Of a DNA stretch of 64,000 bases, positions 21,635 through 32,996 are shown in pieces (the stretch's first letter is position 1; the number at the start of each line of letters is the position of its first letter). Under the pieces are notes generated by a model that had not been told where the DNA came from, did no database searches, and saw only the letters and a list, made by a program, of their open reading frames with translations. The position numbers and the translations under genes were made by a program. Location: contig JBQMRX010000001.1 of assembly GCA_052174115.1 (NCBI GenBank), positions 434,001 through 498,000 of the forward strand, read 5' to 3'. The stretch comes from Arsenophonus sp052174115. GTDB lineage: Bacteria; Pseudomonadota; Gammaproteobacteria; Enterobacterales; Enterobacteriaceae.

Positions 21635-23118
21635 ATAGTTTACAATTTAAACTTTTTTAGTAATTTATTTTTATATATTCTTATATTTTTATTAACAGAA
21701 AAATTAAAGTTTAAAGAAATCATTAATAATTAAAAGTATATATGCAAATTTATTTTATTTTATATTTGTAACATTTTATTATTATTTAATTTAATTTTAA
21801 AAAAAATAAAAATTTTTTCTCTATTTTATAGAGAGATTAAATGATATGTATTATTTAATATATTGTTGATGTATTTAAAAATTAATAAATAAATATTTTA
21901 ATAATATTTTTTATTTTTATTATTTTTTAATAAAACTTTATAATTTTATAAATAAAATATTGATAATTTAAATTAATATGTTTAAATAAATTTATTTTAG
22001 TACTTATAAAATAGTTTTTAATATTTTTATGTATCAAATATAATAAAATTTTATCAAATCTAATATTTAATAACTAATTAATTTGATTAACATCGATATT
22101 TATTTAAATAAATAAAATTTATTTTTTATAATTTTAACCAAATTTTTAATAATAAAATTATAAATAAAAAATTATAATATTCTTAATATTATTGACTGTA
22201 TTTTACAGTTATTATATAAATATAAATATTAATAATTGTTTATATTTATATTTATATTTATAATAATACTTATTAATAAAAAGATTAACTAATGTCTATA
22301 ATAAATAATTATTATTAAATTAAAATTATATTATACAATATAAGTAACATAAAATAATTAATATAAATATTATAAATTTTATTATTTTATAATATTAATT
22401 TTATATACATATTACCAACAAAAAATAAATCTGATAATAATTTATCTAAATAATTAAATATTATTTTATCATACTTTTTAATAATATTGAATATCATGAC
22501 TACTAAAGATCATTATTCTTAAATAATAACATCTTTTTAAAAAATAACTACAAAACTGACATAATTTTTTTATTGACATTAATATTAATATCTCTTTACT
22601 ATTAATTAATATACAAAAATAGTATTTTTTTACAAAAACCAATAAATATGAACGAATTTACAAATACCTAATAAAAAATCATTACTTTTTAGATATTTAT
22701 TTCTATATTTTATTAACTAATAATAACTAAATAATCGAATATAATCATTATTTAAATTAAATTTTTTAGATAAACTATATAAATATTGCTGAAAATTAAT
22801 AATATTATTTATTTTTAATAATCAATAATTAATTTCAATAATTAATTAAAAATACTTCATTATTACAATCATGATAAATTAATTACTGTATATTTTTTTA
22901 AATTTAGATATATAATTATTAGCATTTTATACAATGTTTAATTAATAAAATTACTTGATAAATAATATAAAAATAAGAATTTATTTAAAATCAAATACAT
23001 TATAAATAAAAAATCATAATTTTTTATGATATTTTATAATAATTTAATCATTTAATAATAATTAATAATTAAATTTTATTTCTTTTGTTTGTAATAAAAT
23101 CTTTTAAGTAAACAAAAT

Positions 23119-23943
23119 TTAAAAATGAATAATGCCATCATAAACATGTGTCGCTGGACCAGTCATAAATAAAGGGTAACCAAATCCATTCCAATTAATT
23201 TTTAACATACCACCAGGCAAATCAACACGAACGTTTTTTTTTAATAAACCTTGTTTAATACCAATAGCAACAGCAGCACAAGCCCCACTCCCACAAGCTT
23301 GTGTTTCTCCTACACCACGCTCATATACACGTAATCGAATATGTTCATGATTGATAATTTGCATAAATCCTATATTAGCTCGATCAAAAAAATATTCATG
23401 GTTTTCGAGTATTGGGCCTAATAAAGAAACTTCAGCTGTATCAATATCTTCAACTTGTAATACGCAATGAGGATTTCCAATAAAAACTAATCCAGATAAT
23501 ACTATTCGTTGTTTAGTTTTAATTATATAAATTTTCTTAGACTTTTTTAAACTAAATAGTAGTTTATTTTTTTCAAATTCAGGAATACCCATATTAACAC
23601 AAACATCTTTATTTTCTTTTATTGATAATGTCAATCTACCAGATTTAGTGCTTACTTTAATATCACGTTTATTTGTCAATTTTTTAAGATGAACAAATGA
23701 AGCAAAACAACGAGCACCATTACCACATTGAACTACTTCACTACCATCAGCATTAAAAATACGATAATGAAAATCAAGATCTGGATCATAAGGAGCTTCA
23801 ACAACTAAAAGTTGATCAAATCCAATTCCTTTATATCTATTGGATAAACGACAAATAAGTTCAGTAGAAAAATAAACATTTTGAGTAACAGCATCTACTA
23901 TGATAAAATCATTACCCAAACCATGCATTTTTGAAAATTGCAT
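23119..23943 (-). CDS. dapF: DapF, diaminopimelate epimerase
   Basis: Converts LL- to meso-diaminopimelate for peptidoglycan and lysine. Its 274 residues equal the E. coli length. The two catalytic cysteines are in place: C73 in VQCGNGARCF and the second in QACGSGACAAVA near residue 217. The start MQFSKMHGLGNDF is canonical and has a GGAG site 6 nt before the ATG. It follows lptM with a 39-nt gap, as in E. coli. It indicates that the cell still builds peptidoglycan, in keeping with murI in this window. Confidence 0.97.
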   Translation of the reverse strand: MQFSKMHGLGNDFIIVDAVTQNVYFSTELICRLSNRYKGIGFDQLLVVEAPYDPDLDFHYRIFNADGSEVVQCGNGARCFASFVHLKKLTNKRDIKVSTKSGRLTLSIKENKDVCVNMGIPEFEKNKLLFSLKKSKKIYIIKTKQRIVLSGLVFIGNPHCVLQVEDIDTAEVSLLGPILENHEYFFDRANIGFMQIINHEHIRLRVYERGVGETQACGSGACAAVAIGIKQGLLKKNVRVDLPGGMLKINWNGFGYPLFMTGPATHVYDGIIHF

Positions 23944-23982
23944 TTTCTACTCCATCATAACCAATTAATTGAATATTTTTTA

Positions 23983-24162
23983 TTAATCGATACATGAAGT
24001 ATTTTTATTTCTATCGATTAATAATTTATTTTTAGATAAAATCATACTTTTAAGTTTTTTATCTATTTCTTTTATTGGAAAATAGAGTGGACCTTTTAAA
24101 CCACAAGAAGAAACTAAGTTTAATAATATTAATATCATAAATAACAAAGTTAATTTTTTCAT
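23983..24162 (-). CDS. lptM: LptM (YifL), small outer-membrane lipoprotein
   Basis: A 59-codon gene. It reads MKKLTLLFMILILLN, then the lipobox LVSSC with the lipidated Cys at residue 20, then GLKGPLYFPIKEID. C-GLKGPLYFP is the hallmark of the enterobacterial YifL/LptM family, which helps maturation of the LPS translocon LptD/E. The position directly upstream of dapF on the same strand is the ancestral one. The C-terminal half is Lys/Asn-rich and unrelated to the Pro-rich E. coli tail, as only the N-terminal motif is conserved in the family. No clear Shine-Dalgarno. Its retention suggests LPS export is still active. Confidence 0.88.
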   Translation of the reverse strand: MKKLTLLFMILILLNLVSSCGLKGPLYFPIKEIDKKLKSMILSKNKLLIDRNKNTSCID

Positions 24163-26809
24163 TATATTAAAGACTATACTATTAATTTATTATTTTTTAT
24201 AACTTATAATTACAGGTATAAATAAAAAAATAAAAAAATTATAATGATAAATAAAATCTTATCGGTTAATTGATAAATTTTATAAAAAATAAAAATAAAT
24301 TTAATAAATTATTATAATGATATTTATATTAATTATAAAATTCACGATAATATTATGATATTAGAATTCTAAAAATAATTAAATTATTATAAATTATTAA
24401 AATAATGCCATAGTTAATATAACTAGTTATATTAACTAAACTAACTGATAATTAATTATAAAATAAAAAATTAATATTAAGTAAGAAATAATAAAATTAT
24501 ACTAAAATATTAATTTATATTTTTTAATAAAATTATTAATAATTTCGTATAATTAATAATTTTTAAAACAAAAATATCATTATTTCTTATTAATTTATAT
24601 AAAAAAAATAATACCTAATTTTTCTTAAAATAAATTCTTGTTAAATTCTTTATTTGAAATATAAATATTAAAATTAATATTTATATAATTTAAAATTAAT
24701 TATTAAATAAATGTAGTAATTAATCTATCATTTCTTAATTATAAAAAAAATTTCAATAAAATTTGATATAAAAATATCTTTATTTATTTTATATTAAAAC
24801 TTTTACAAAAAAGAGAAATATTATATTTTATTAAAAAATATAATATAATAAATTATTATTTAAGTTAAGATATGATGCTAGATCATAAAAACTAATATAT
24901 TTATATTAAGTAAATCTAAAATAATAATTTGATTAGAATTATTATTTTTTATATTATTCTATGAATTAAAAATTTTTTATTAAATAATAAATTTTAAAAA
25001 TTATATAAAATTTTTTATATATATAATAACGATTGAATAAGAAAATTTATTTTTATATTTTAAAAATAATATTTAATCAAATAATTATTATAATATAATA
25101 ATAATTACTGCAATCTACAATCTACAAGAGAAATAGAAATATAAACAAAAAATAAGATATATTTTAGATAAATTTTATAAAATTTATATATTAATATTAT
25201 AATATTTTATAAATTTACAATAATTTATAAATTATTGTATAAAAAATAAAAAAATATAATAATTATAAATTATACTATTAAATAATTTATTATGCATATT
25301 TTATATTTATATTATTTTTACTAATTTTGTTTATTGAATATATTTAATTTTTATATTTTATTTTTATAAACTAACAATCTATGCTAACATATTTTCATTA
25401 ATTATTGTTAGTTTTGAAGATATTATTTTAATCAGATAAATTTTATAATAAAAAAGCAACTTATAAAATAAAGATACTTAAAATTATTTATTTACATTAA
25501 ATAATGCATAACATATTATAATATTAAACAATATATATCTGAAGTATAAAAATCTTTTGTATGTAAATGATTTTAAATTTTGTTATTTAAAAAACAACGA
25601 ATAATAACAAAAAATAAATTTTTAGAAAATATTTTTCAATATTATTTTATAAGAAAGATTAATATTTTTATGTAGTTAATATTAATTAGTATTAAAATAT
25701 TTTTTAATTATTAATTATAATAAATAATTTAAATAAAATTATTTATTATAATTAGTTTGTTTTTATTTGCATAAAATTTATAGAAATATTTTTTAGATAC
25801 ACAATAACTATTTAATAAAATTCATGTAAATAATAATACATGTTAAGTTACATAATAATATTTATCTCTTAAATTATAACTCTTATAAAAATAAAAGTGA
25901 TTTTCATTAATTAAAAAAAATAAAATTTATACCAATTAAGTAAATTTATTAATTAATTGATTCATATTTTTTATAAAATCTATCTTTTACCTAATTTAAT
26001 TATATTATTAATTATAGTTAAATATTTAAATTAGAAATTTTACTTTTAATATTTAATGATAAAATTTTATGAAATAAATACGTATAATAAATAATTTATT
26101 GTTATTTTATTATAATAAAACTTTGGAAAGAATATGTTTTGAATTATTTTTTATTTAATTTTATATGAATTAAATAAAAAATAAATACTAATAAATAGAT
26201 TATATTCAATATAATAAGGTAATATAGAATATTAATAATTTAATAAAACTATTAATAAATTAATTATATCAAAATTTAAACGATTTAATCAGAGATATAG
26301 TATTCATTTTAATAGTAATTATTTATTTTATTAAATATTTTTATATATTTTAATATAAAAATATAAGAATATTATTTAAAATAAATTTTAAACATAATAT
26401 TAGTATAATTAATGATTAATTTTGAACTTATAAAATATATTAATAATATTTTTTAAAATTATTTTCTAAAATCGCGATTAATTTAATATTTAAATCAAAA
26501 TAGTAAAGTTTATATCTATATTAACTATTAATTTTTAACCTAAAAAAAGTTCTCTTCTTTTAGATAAAAAATATTTTTATATATAATAATTTTCATTATA
26601 AAAATCAAATAATTAATTAAATTTTCTTATAAATTTACATAATCTTCTTTAATAAGAAATATTCTTATAAATATTATAATTAATTAAATATATAACTTTA
26701 TTTTCTATTTAATAATAAAAAATACTTTTCTTTAATTATTGTAAGATATTTATTCTATCTATAATCTTATATCGCTTATATATTAGCCATATTTATTAAT
26801 TGGCTATAA
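24163..26809. other. 2.6-kb gene desert at the ancestral cyaA-cyaY position
   Basis: In E. coli the interval between lptM and hemC holds cyaY and cyaA, about 2.9 kb. The gap has nearly that size but no adenylate cyclase or frataxin motif survives. Near the right end, 26784-26806 contains a tagcca...tggcta inverted repeat upstream of the hemC promoter candidate, possibly an old operator of the divergent cyaA/hemC promoters. Otherwise nothing supportable. Confidence 0.6.
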
Positions 26810-26837
26810 TTGACTATAATTAAAGATAATTTATAAA
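26810..26837 (+). promoter_or_regulatory. Candidate sigma-70 promoter of hemC-hemD
   Basis: TTGACT at 26810-26815 and TATAAA at 26832-26837 with a 16-nt spacer, about 70 bp before the hemC ATG. TATAAT boxes at 26805 and 26815 are alternatives. A -10 match means little in this A/T background; the TTGACT box is the more informative part. Confidence 0.35.
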
Positions 26838-26908
26838 AACATCAAAATTAATAACTATATTTTTATAATTTATTCATAATGTAATTATTTTTAAAAAAAG
26901 ATAAAAAT

Positions 26909-27877
26909 ATGTCAATAAAAACACTACGTATCACAACAAGAAAAAGTCTATTAGCAATGCATCAAGCGATTTTTGTAAAAACAGAACTAAAAAAATATCA
27001 TCCAAAATTAATGATTGAGCTTATACCTATAAGTACTCAAGGTGACATTTTAATTGATACTCCGCTATTTAAAATTGGTGGAAAAGGTCTTTTTGTTAAA
27101 GAATTAGAAAATGCATTATTAAAAAATCAAGCTGATATCGCTGTTCATTCTATAAAAGATCTTCCTGCTACTTTTCCTAAAAATTTAGGATTAATAGCTA
27201 TTTGTCAGCGAGGAGATCCTCATGATGCCTTTATATCTAATCAATATGATTCTCTTGATGCACTTCCAGCTGGAAGTGTTATAGGAACATCAAGTTTACG
27301 TCGTCAATGTCAATTACGATATACTTATCCACATTTAATTATTCAAAATTTACGCGGTAATGTCGAAACACGACTTAATAAATTAGATAATGGTGAGTAT
27401 AATGGTATTATTCTTGCTGTTGCTGGTTTAAAGCGTCTTAATTTAAATAAACGAACATATATACCATTATCAACTGAACACTTATTACCTGCAGTTGGAC
27501 AAGGTGCCATTGGTATTGAATGTCGTCTTGATGACTACAATATACAAAATTTTCTAACGCCATTACATCATTATGATACTGCTATTTGTATTCAAGCAGA
27601 ACGTACTGTTAATAATCGATTACAAGGTAACTGTCAAGTCCCAATGGGAGGATATGCTATTTGGAAAAATAAAAAAATTTGGTTAAGAGCTTTAGTTGGT
27701 GCACCTGATGGTAGTCAAATTATTCGTGGAGAAACATATTTTTACCCTGAAAATACAAAAAAAGCTAGTATTGATCTTGCAGAAAAATTACTTAATAATG
27801 GTGCTAAACAAATTCTTAATAAAATTTCTACAGGAGTATTTTTTAATGAGTATATTGGTCACAAGACCAAATCCTAA
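26909..27877 (+). CDS. hemC: HemC, porphobilinogen deaminase
   Basis: Polymerises four porphobilinogens to hydroxymethylbilane in haem synthesis. It has 322 residues (E. coli 313). It shows ITTRKSLLAMHQAIFVK, the STQGD and GGKGLFVKELE segments, HSIKDLP with the catalytic Asp, GTSSLRRQCQL, LRGNVETRL, LPAVGQGAIGIECR, and LQGNCQVPMGGYA, which carries the Cys that binds the dipyrromethane cofactor. The last 32 nt overlap hemD, so the two are coupled. With hemD it shows that the haem pathway is at least partly kept, whereas the usual downstream hemX and hemY are gone. Confidence 0.96.
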   Translation: MSIKTLRITTRKSLLAMHQAIFVKTELKKYHPKLMIELIPISTQGDILIDTPLFKIGGKGLFVKELENALLKNQADIAVHSIKDLPATFPKNLGLIAICQRGDPHDAFISNQYDSLDALPAGSVIGTSSLRRQCQLRYTYPHLIIQNLRGNVETRLNKLDNGEYNGIILAVAGLKRLNLNKRTYIPLSTEHLLPAVGQGAIGIECRLDDYNIQNFLTPLHHYDTAICIQAERTVNNRLQGNCQVPMGGYAIWKNKKIWLRALVGAPDGSQIIRGETYFYPENTKKASIDLAEKLLNNGAKQILNKISTGVFFNEYIGHKTKS

Positions 27878-28583
27878 TGGCAAAAAATTGGTTAAATACA
27901 TTAGATTATTAGGAAAAATAGCTTTTCACGCTCCATTAATTAAAATTAAACAAGGTAATGAATTATCTTTTTTACAAAGTAAATTAGCAAAATTAACTAA
28001 TGGTGATTATGTTTTTTTCTTATCGCCAAATGCAGTATTATATGCTAATTCAGTTCTTTATTTAACAAAACAAAAATGGCCTGATATTTTATTTTATTAT
28101 GGCATAGGATATTCAACAGGATTAATTTTTCATCAATTAACTAATTTACCTATTCGATTATCTCAAAAAGGTGAAACTAGTGAAACATTACTTGAATTAC
28201 CTGATTTACAATCACTTTTAGGTAAAAAATCATTATTATTAGGAGGTAATGGTGGGCGTGAATTACTTCTTAAAACATTAAAATTGCGTGGAAGTCATAT
28301 TGATTATTGTGAGTGTTATCAACGTCAACCAATAAAATATAATCCACAAACTTTTGAATTACAATGGCAACAAAAAAATATTAAAACAATTATTGTTACT
28401 AGTGGCGAAATGTTACATTTGTTATTTAACTTAATTACAGATGAAGTAAAACCATGGCTGCTTTCTCGGCATTTAATTATCGTTAGTGAACGTTTAGCCA
28501 CTACTGCTTACAGATTAGGATGGCAATCAATACAAATAGCTAAAAGTGCTAATAATAATGCCTTAATTCAAGCTTTAATATAA
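27846..28583 (+). CDS. hemD: HemD, uroporphyrinogen-III synthase
   Basis: Cyclises hydroxymethylbilane with inversion of ring D. The correct start is ATG 27846 (MSILVTRPNPNGKKL), matching the family N-terminus; the same frame is open for 50 codons further upstream only because it runs inside hemC. It has 245 residues against 246 in E. coli. Conserved stretches are GGNGGRELLLKTL near residue 132, CECYQRQPI, and VTSGEMLHLLFNL, then SERLATTAYRLGWQSI. This is a fast-evolving family, so the clear match in an AT-rich genome indicates good function. Confidence 0.94.
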   Translation: MSILVTRPNPNGKKLVKYIRLLGKIAFHAPLIKIKQGNELSFLQSKLAKLTNGDYVFFLSPNAVLYANSVLYLTKQKWPDILFYYGIGYSTGLIFHQLTNLPIRLSQKGETSETLLELPDLQSLLGKKSLLLGGNGGRELLLKTLKLRGSHIDYCECYQRQPIKYNPQTFELQWQQKNIKTIIVTSGEMLHLLFNLITDEVKPWLLSRHLIIVSERLATTAYRLGWQSIQIAKSANNNALIQALI

Positions 28584-29364
28584 TTAATAATAACATATTA
28601 ATTATATTAAATTAAAATAAATATAATGAAATAAAAAAATATATCAAATATTTTAAAATAATAATAAAATTTACATAACTATAATAAGTATCTATATTTA
28701 TATTTTATATAAAAGTAGTTTAAATTTACTTAATGATATATTATTATAATATTTATTATAATAAATATGATTTTATTATATCAATCATAAAATATTAATA
28801 AATAATAAATAAAATAATAAATTAATAATAACAAATAAATGTATATTGTTATGTAAGATAAAAAATAAAAATTTATAAATTAAATTTGTTTCAAAACATA
28901 CAATGTTATATACTTTAAATAAAGTATTTTTTTATTTAAAAATTTTATTTAAATTATTGAATTAATATTAATTAATTATTAACTAGTTTTTAGTAAAAAA
29001 TTTTATTTATTTTAATTATTAAAAGTGATGATATGTATTATTAAACTATCCATCATTAATAAAATTATAAAATATTTATATAGTTTAATATATAATTTTA
29101 AAAAACTCTACAATAAATCATAGATTTTTTAAAATTTAAATAATAAAATAAAAAAGTTAAACTTGTAATTTATTAATTCTAAATTAATTTATTTATATTT
29201 TTTATTAAAAATTTTATTTTAATAATATTTATACAATTTTACAAATTTATATTTTTTATTTAAAATAATAAACTTATAATTAAAAATTCTTTAAAAAATA
29301 ATACATATATACAATGTATATTGTTTGTTTGTTCAATATCGATATGAATTAAACATAATAATTA
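28584..29364. other. Eroded spacer (ancestral hemX-hemY and leuT-proM side)
   Basis: 0.78 kb between hemD and tRNA-His. E. coli has hemX and hemY after hemD, and leuT and proM beyond hisR. None is detectable and the site has lost well over 2 kb. Low-complexity A/T only. Confidence 0.55.
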
Positions 29365-29441
29365 TGGGGTGACTAATGGGATTCGAACCCACGACAACCG
29401 GAATCACAATCCGGAGCTCTGCCAACTGAGCTATAGCCACC
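29365..29441 (-). tRNA. hisR: tRNA-His (GTG)
   Basis: Reads GGTGGCTATAGCTCAG at the 5' end, with the extra G-1 typical of tRNA-His. The anticodon arm is CCGGA-TTGTGAT-TCCGG, followed by a T-arm with GGTTCGAATCC and an acceptor 3' side ending in CCCA. The 3' CCA is encoded, unlike in the other tRNAs here. It lies directly after tRNA-Arg on the same strand, the argX-hisR order of E. coli. The 77-nt length is normal. Confidence 0.95.
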
Positions 29442-29515
29442 ATAGATTTTTAAAAAAATAATTAATTAAAAAAATTAATATTAGTTTACTTAAAATTATA
29501 ATATATAATGAATAA

Positions 29516-29589
29516 CACGCCCGACAGGATTTGAACCTGAGACCTCTACCTCCGGAGGGTAGCGCTCTATCCAACTGAGCTACGGACGT
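29516..29589 (-). tRNA. argX: tRNA-Arg (CCG)
   Basis: The acceptor stem ACGTCCG / CGGGCGT pairs fully with one G-T. The D-arm is AGCTCAGTTGGATAGAGC, the anticodon loop CTCCGGA gives CCG, and the T-arm is CAGGTTCAAATCCTG. The discriminator is G, and the next three bases are TTA rather than CCA, so the 3' end must be added by CCA transferase. Close to E. coli argX and in its place next to hisR. CGG is a rare codon in a genome this AT-rich, so retention is noteworthy. Confidence 0.94.
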
Positions 29590-30888
29590 TTAACTCAATT
29601 AAATATAAAAATAATGCAAATTTAATTATATATTCTCTAGTTTTTTAATAAAAAATTTTTATTCATTTTAATTATTAAATTAATATTTTTAATAATTAAT
29701 AATAAATTTATATTTGAATTTTTATTACTATTCTAATGAATAGATAAATTAAAAATAAAATTAAATTATTTACATGTTAAAATAATATTGATTTAAAAAT
29801 ATTTTTAATAATTTTTTATTAAAAAATTATTAAAGTAATAAAATAATTTATGATTTATATGTAATATGTTTTTATAAATGAACCATGTATTATTACTTTT
29901 AATAAAATTTTTTATAATAGATAATTTTATAATAAAATATAATTTGTTATTCAACATTTATTAATATAAAATTATATTAATAAAACAATACTAATATTAA
30001 AAATTTAATAGTAAATAATATTAATTATTTTTAATGTAGTATTTTAAACAAATTTTAGTAACAATGAACAAAAATTTTATTTAATTACTAAAGTTCCATA
30101 AAAAGATTATTTTTAAAATATTTTTATTATAATAAAAATATTATAATCTAATTAAAAATTATATGAATACTTATTATAACTTTCTATTGCTAATTTAAGA
30201 ATATAACTTACTATTTAAGTATAATATAATTAAATTAATTAAGTTAAAATATAATTTTAATTAACTAAAAATATTAGATTATCTTATAATTAAGTAAATT
30301 AAAATCAATATAAATATAAATCAAAATAATTTATAATATTAAAATAATATTTATTTATATATAATAAAATACTAAAATTTTTCTCCTTATTAAGAATCTT
30401 TTATTTTTAATAAAAATTTATAATTAAATAAAAAATAAATTCTAACATATTTAAAAAATAATATCAATCCAATTAAATATTCATTATAAAAATAAATTAT
30501 TAATTAATAATATAACTTAGTAAAAAAATAATAATCATTTAATATGATAAATAATTAATAAATAAATTAACAAAAATTATTTTATTTAATTTAATTAATT
30601 AGATATATCTTATTTTAATACTATAACATAAGTCTTATTTAGTTTTTTCTATAAAAATTTAATAATAACTTTATAATATCAAATATTCATATTTGAATAA
30701 AAAATAATATTATTTATGTTTAAAAGATATTAATTAATTTCTTTATAAATACATCACAATAATGTTAATTACTTAATTATGATAAATATTTATTAAATAA
30801 AACTTATTTTAAAGTTTATAGAAAAATAAAATTAAAATCTACTTTTATTAACATAAAACTATTAAATAAAATAATTTATCAATAAAAA
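29590..30888. other. Eroded spacer at the ancestral yifK position
   Basis: 1.3 kb between tRNA-Arg and wecG, the site of yifK (about 1.39 kb) in E. coli. No membrane-protein frame or motif survives. The promoter of the two tRNAs should lie at the left end, since they are transcribed leftward, but I cannot single it out. Confidence 0.55.
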
Positions 30889-31626
30889 CTAAAGTTTTCC
30901 ACTATAATAATAGCATAGAAAATGTAATAATTTTACCTGTCTTTTAATACGGCATGGCTGAGCAAGTAGTCTATATAACCATTCTAATCCTAATTGTTGC
31001 CATAATTTAGGTGCTCGTTTTATTTTTCCAGTAAAAATATCATAAGTACCACCTATTCCCATATAAAGTGAATCTGGATAAAATTTTCGACAATCACGGA
31101 TAAAAAATTCTTGTTTTGGTGAACCTAATGCAACCGTAACAATCTTAGCCCCACTATTTTTAATCTGATTAAATAATATTTCATGCTGTTCAGATTTAAA
31201 GTAACCATCCTGACTACCAACAATATTTACACGCCATTGAGTATAAAGTCTATTTTTAGTTTTTTTAATAATTTCTTTTTTTCCACCAAGTAAAAATACT
31301 GGAGTTGACTTTTGTCCAGCGATTTGCATTAATTCTTCCCACAAATCAACACCGGCAATACGTGAAACCTTTGCTTCTGGGTATTTACGAGAAATTGCTC
31401 TTACAATACTAATTCCATCTGCATATAAATATTCAGCTTCAGTTAACAGTTTATTTAAATCACTATTCTTCTCTGCAATTAAGATTTTTTCTGCATTAAT
31501 AGCTATCAATATTCCACTCTTAATTTGTTGATCTGAAAATAAATAATTTACTAAATGAATTATATCATGAAAACCTAAGATAAGATAACCTCGAATATTA
31601 TATTTCATAATCACTTGTTGATTCAT
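30889..31626 (-). CDS. wecG: WecG, UDP-ManNAcA transferase (ECA lipid II synthesis)
   Basis: GT26-family enzyme that adds N-acetyl-D-mannosaminuronate to lipid I, giving ECA lipid II at the inner membrane. It has 245 residues (E. coli 246). Family landmarks are INAEKILIAEKN, YADGISIVRAI, VAGVDLWEELM-like AGVDLWEELMQIAG, VNIVGSQDGYF, VALGSPKQEFF, MGIGGTYDIFTGKIKRAPK, and a basic C-terminus with QPCRIKRQVKLL. It starts 3 nt after the wzyE stop and is the last gene of the ECA run. Confidence 0.96.
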   Translation of the reverse strand: MNQQVIMKYNIRGYLILGFHDIIHLVNYLFSDQQIKSGILIAINAEKILIAEKNSDLNKLLTEAEYLYADGISIVRAISRKYPEAKVSRIAGVDLWEELMQIAGQKSTPVFLLGGKKEIIKKTKNRLYTQWRVNIVGSQDGYFKSEQHEILFNQIKNSGAKIVTVALGSPKQEFFIRDCRKFYPDSLYMGIGGTYDIFTGKIKRAPKLWQQLGLEWLYRLLAQPCRIKRQVKLLHFLCYYYSGKL

Positions 31627-31629
31627 AGA

Positions 31630-32991
31630 TTACTTTAATAAACTATTATTTAGATTATTTTTAGAATAAATAACAGTATATATCTGAATTAAACCTATTT
31701 TAACAAATAACCAATAAAGAAATTTTGCTATAAACAAACAAAATGAAAATATTAAAGTAAAAAATACAATTCGCGATACAAAAGAGTCAACACCATCACG
31801 AACAAGAATGATGATATTAAAAATAGCACCAAAATAGAAACTTTGCTGAATAATAGTTTTGTAATGATTTTTTTCTATTTTGCTTTTTTCAAAAAAACAG
31901 TCAAACCATTTAATAATAAAACTAACACAAATAGCACCAATAGGAATAAAAATAAAACCTCCCATTACGATTAAAGAACCAATTAATGTAGGTGATATAG
32001 CTAAACCAGAGTTGTTATTAAGTACTTTCCATGTAAAATAATTAACTGAATTAAGTATCTTATCTGGACGTTCAGGCCATAACCAAGTTGGAATAAAAAC
32101 ATAAAAATCACGTATAATAGGAGCTAATCCTTGAAATTCAATCTTATTATAATTAGCTAATAATAACGCTAAATTTTCCCAAGGAGAAAAAGTATCACGT
32201 GTTAAATAAAGAAAAGTATAAAACATCGATGTACTGTTAAGATCTAATTTATAACGTTTTAATGCTAAAAAAAACATACCGAAAATACCGATAATACTAC
32301 CAATAATTAACATCCATAAATTAATCCATCTACGGACAATACCAATGAACAAAAAAACTAAAAAAGCAAGAATAATATTAGCTCGTGTTCCACCAACAAT
32401 TAGATAAGTAAAAATTCCAAAAGACATTGTGGTAAATAAAAAAAATAACCAACGATATATAGTTGGTTTTAAAAAATATAAAATCAACATCCCTGGAATA
32501 AAAAAATAAAAAAAACGTTTTAATGCTACATTAGAAATTTCACTAGAAAAAATATGACTATAGGATTGCAAACGAAAAAATAAAAATCCATTTTGTAAAA
32601 AAAATATAGCTGCCGTCAATATAGCAATAAATATTAATAAAAAACAAGTTAATTTCGTTTCTATTTTATTTATTGTAAAGGATATCTCTTTAGATCGTTG
32701 AATATCACTACATAATCGAATTTTATAAACAATATAATAAATAATATAAAAACTAATAGATAAGAGTAATTCATTTAATAATGCATTTAATGGTGCTACA
32801 CTAACATTAAATTTAAAAATAAGTAATCCTGTTAATGGAAAACCAAAATAAAATGTCAATAAATAAAGTAAAGAAAAAAAAACATTAAAATTAAAATAGA
32901 TTCGTCGAAATTCACGATATATTAATGTTAAAATTAATACTAAAGAGATAAAATAAACAATCGATAGACATCCAAAGTCCATAAAAATCAT
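31630..32991 (-). CDS. wzyE: WzyE, ECA polymerase
   Basis: Polytopic inner-membrane polymerase that joins ECA trisaccharide repeat units on the periplasmic side. I place the start at ATG 32991, 12 codons inside the longest frame: from there EFRRIYFNFNVFFSLL falls at the same residue number as in E. coli, and the gene clears wecF by 5 nt. That gives 453 residues against 450. About ten membrane helices are visible. Conserved signatures are YSHIFSSEISNVALKRFFY, VGGTRANI, YLTRDTFSPWENLALLL, and RDFYVFIPTWLWPERP. With wzxE and wecF it forms the flipping and polymerising part of the locus. Wzy proteins diverge fast, so this strong match implies selection. Confidence 0.94.
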   Translation of the reverse strand: MIFMDFGCLSIVYFISLVLILTLIYREFRRIYFNFNVFFSLLYLLTFYFGFPLTGLLIFKFNVSVAPLNALLNELLLSISFYIIYYIVYKIRLCSDIQRSKEISFTINKIETKLTCFLLIFIAILTAAIFFLQNGFLFFRLQSYSHIFSSEISNVALKRFFYFFIPGMLILYFLKPTIYRWLFFLFTTMSFGIFTYLIVGGTRANIILAFLVFLFIGIVRRWINLWMLIIGSIIGIFGMFFLALKRYKLDLNSTSMFYTFLYLTRDTFSPWENLALLLANYNKIEFQGLAPIIRDFYVFIPTWLWPERPDKILNSVNYFTWKVLNNNSGLAISPTLIGSLIVMGGFIFIPIGAICVSFIIKWFDCFFEKSKIEKNHYKTIIQQSFYFGAIFNIIILVRDGVDSFVSRIVFFTLIFSFCLFIAKFLYWLFVKIGLIQIYTVIYSKNNLNNSLLK

Positions 32992-32996
32992 TGTCG

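Larger units (their letters stand above)
20147..23118. other. 3-kb gene desert (ancestral yigB-xerC-yigA position) with repeat copy B
   Basis: Between uvrD and dapF E. coli has yigB, xerC and yigA (about 2.3 kb). None is recognisable here; in particular no XerC R..HxxR motif can be read. The spacer holds repeat copy B (about 20882-21634) with its terminal inverted repeat and a small hairpin tctctat-ttt-atagaga at 21818-21834. The remainder is A/T sequence without a supportable gene. Confidence 0.55.
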
